Assembly: GCA_030018635.1 (NCBI GenBank)
Contig: JASEHU010000103.1
Coordinates: 1-7,183, forward strand
Direction of reading: 5' to 3'
Origin: a bacterium
Lineage (GTDB): Bacteria; UBA9089; CG2-30-40-21; SBAY01
Length of the DNA: 7,183 nt
Made by a program: the position numbers and the translations under genes. Positions 6,598-7,183 of the stretch are shown in pieces. The notes under the pieces are model-generated. The model worked only from the letters and a program-made list of their open reading frames with translations, had not been told where the DNA came from and ran no database searches. Position 1 is the stretch's first letter, and the number at the start of each line of letters is the position of its first letter.

Positions 6598-7183
6598 TTA
6601 TCTAACTATCCCGAGTTTCCCTTTCTTCATACTACCACTTACAGGGTCTTTCAGGATATAGATATAAATACCACTGGCTACTTTTTTACCATTATTGTCT
6701 ATACATTGCCATTCCCATTCACCATTAGTTGGATGTTCTCTTTCGTAAATCAATTCTCCGGCTATATTGAAAATCCTTACTTTTACCGTTTGAGTTAATT
6801 TAGCAAATTTTATCCACCCTTCCTTTGTCGGATTGGGATAGCAATAGACTTTATCAAGATTTAACTCAGGTTGAACCTTGGTGATATTCCCCTTATCTAT
6901 TTGTACTCCTATAACATTTTCATCCGCATCTTTTAACTCTACTCCATCTATACTTATACAACTCATTATCTGTTCCAATGTCCTTTGATAATTTGAAACC
7001 CTGGAAGATTGAGGTATATTAATGATTAAATAAGCAAGAGGAGCTATATTTTCTTCCTCCTTTTCCTCATCCTCTAACATTAAGCTACTCTGGTTCTTAG
7101 AGAAAATTTTATCAGAAATAGTACCTTTTTCTTCACGATACACATCATCCTCATCTACTATTACCATCCCTATATCTATTTTA
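6598..7183 (-). CDS. C-terminal part of a protein with FlgD-like / T9SS type A sorting domain (5'-partial)
   Basis: The frame is open to the right edge: the five codons before the first in-window ATG (7165-7167) read K-I-D-I-G, with no stop and no usable ribosome binding site. The gene therefore very probably starts outside the window. Numbered from that ATG, residues 1-100 are unrecognised, with an acidic run (LEDEEKEEEN, 31-40). Residues 104-189 form a C-terminal immunoglobulin-like domain of the FlgD / Por-secretion sorting type. Its hallmarks are YPNP (110-113), VRIFNIAGELI (130-140), a GEWEW...DNNGKKVASGIYIYIL strand pair (149-172; the family has W.G.D..G..V.SG.Y.Y.L), and a final KGKLGIVR (182-189). 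In T9SS organisms this domain directs a protein through the SprA pore to the surface, after which it is usually cleaved or anchored by PorU. The passenger is not visible, so its function cannot be named. It sits upstream of the sprA-like gene on the same strand, 404 bp away. Confidence 0.85.
   Translation of the reverse strand, partial: KIDIGMVIVDEDDVYREEKGTISDKIFSKNQSSLMLEDEEKEEENIAPLAYLIINIPQSSRVSNYQRTLEQIMSCISIDGVELKDADENVIGVQIDKGNITKVQPELNLDKVYCYPNPTKEGWIKFAKLTQTVKVRIFNIAGELIYEREHPTNGEWEWQCIDNNGKKVASGIYIYILKDPVSGSMKKGKLGIVR

Noticed and set aside
6583..6798. Plus-strand 71-codon frame
   Set aside because: It is antisense to the well-supported sorting-domain coding sequence.
7165..7167. 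ATG at 7167 as the true start of the sorting-domain protein
   Set aside because: The frame stays open to the window edge, there is no spaced ribosome binding site and no signal peptide follows. T9SS cargo needs one, so the real start is probably outside.

Overview
The window is A+T-rich DNA from a diderm (outer-membrane) bacterium that appears to have a type IX secretion system (T9SS). Both genes lie on the minus strand and both are T9SS-type. The first is a very large SprA/Sov-like outer-membrane translocon. The second is the C-terminal part of a protein ending in a FlgD-like / type A sorting domain, the usual tag on T9SS cargo. SprA is best known from Bacteroidota, but this copy is divergent: it has a long charged coiled coil at its N-terminus and a shorter barrel. 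The intergenic DNA carries TTAGAAG-type heptad repeats. I read this as an uncultivated FCB-like or other candidate-phylum lineage rather than a typical Bacteroidota. That is an inference; no rRNA or other marker gene is present.

Layout, in minus-strand transcription order. Positions 7183-6598: 3' end of a cargo-like gene that runs in from beyond the right edge. Positions 6597-6359: a stretch with no convincing gene. Positions 6358-6330: a good sigma70-type promoter (TTGCAT, 17 bp, TATAAT with extended -10 TG) with a 16-bp inverted repeat in its spacer. Positions 6324-6226: a long hairpin made of degenerate TTAGAAG heptads, starting almost exactly at the predicted transcription start. Positions 6208-6202: ribosome binding site. 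Positions 6193-134: the 2019-residue sprA-like gene, which fills 84% of the window. Positions 133-1: a short G-rich 3' tail and then a near-consensus promoter (TTGACA, 17 bp, TAAAAT) firing off the left edge into an unseen gene.

Working together: in known T9SS, the SprA/Sov barrel is the pore that folded cargo crosses at the outer membrane, and the cargo C-terminal domain is the address label. Here a label-bearing protein and the pore are neighbours on one strand. The predicted promoter between them means they need not share a transcript. The other T9SS parts (PorV, PorK/L/M/N, PorU, plug) are not in the window. The most unusual points are the roughly 215-residue coiled coil on the translocon and the hairpin leader of its mRNA.
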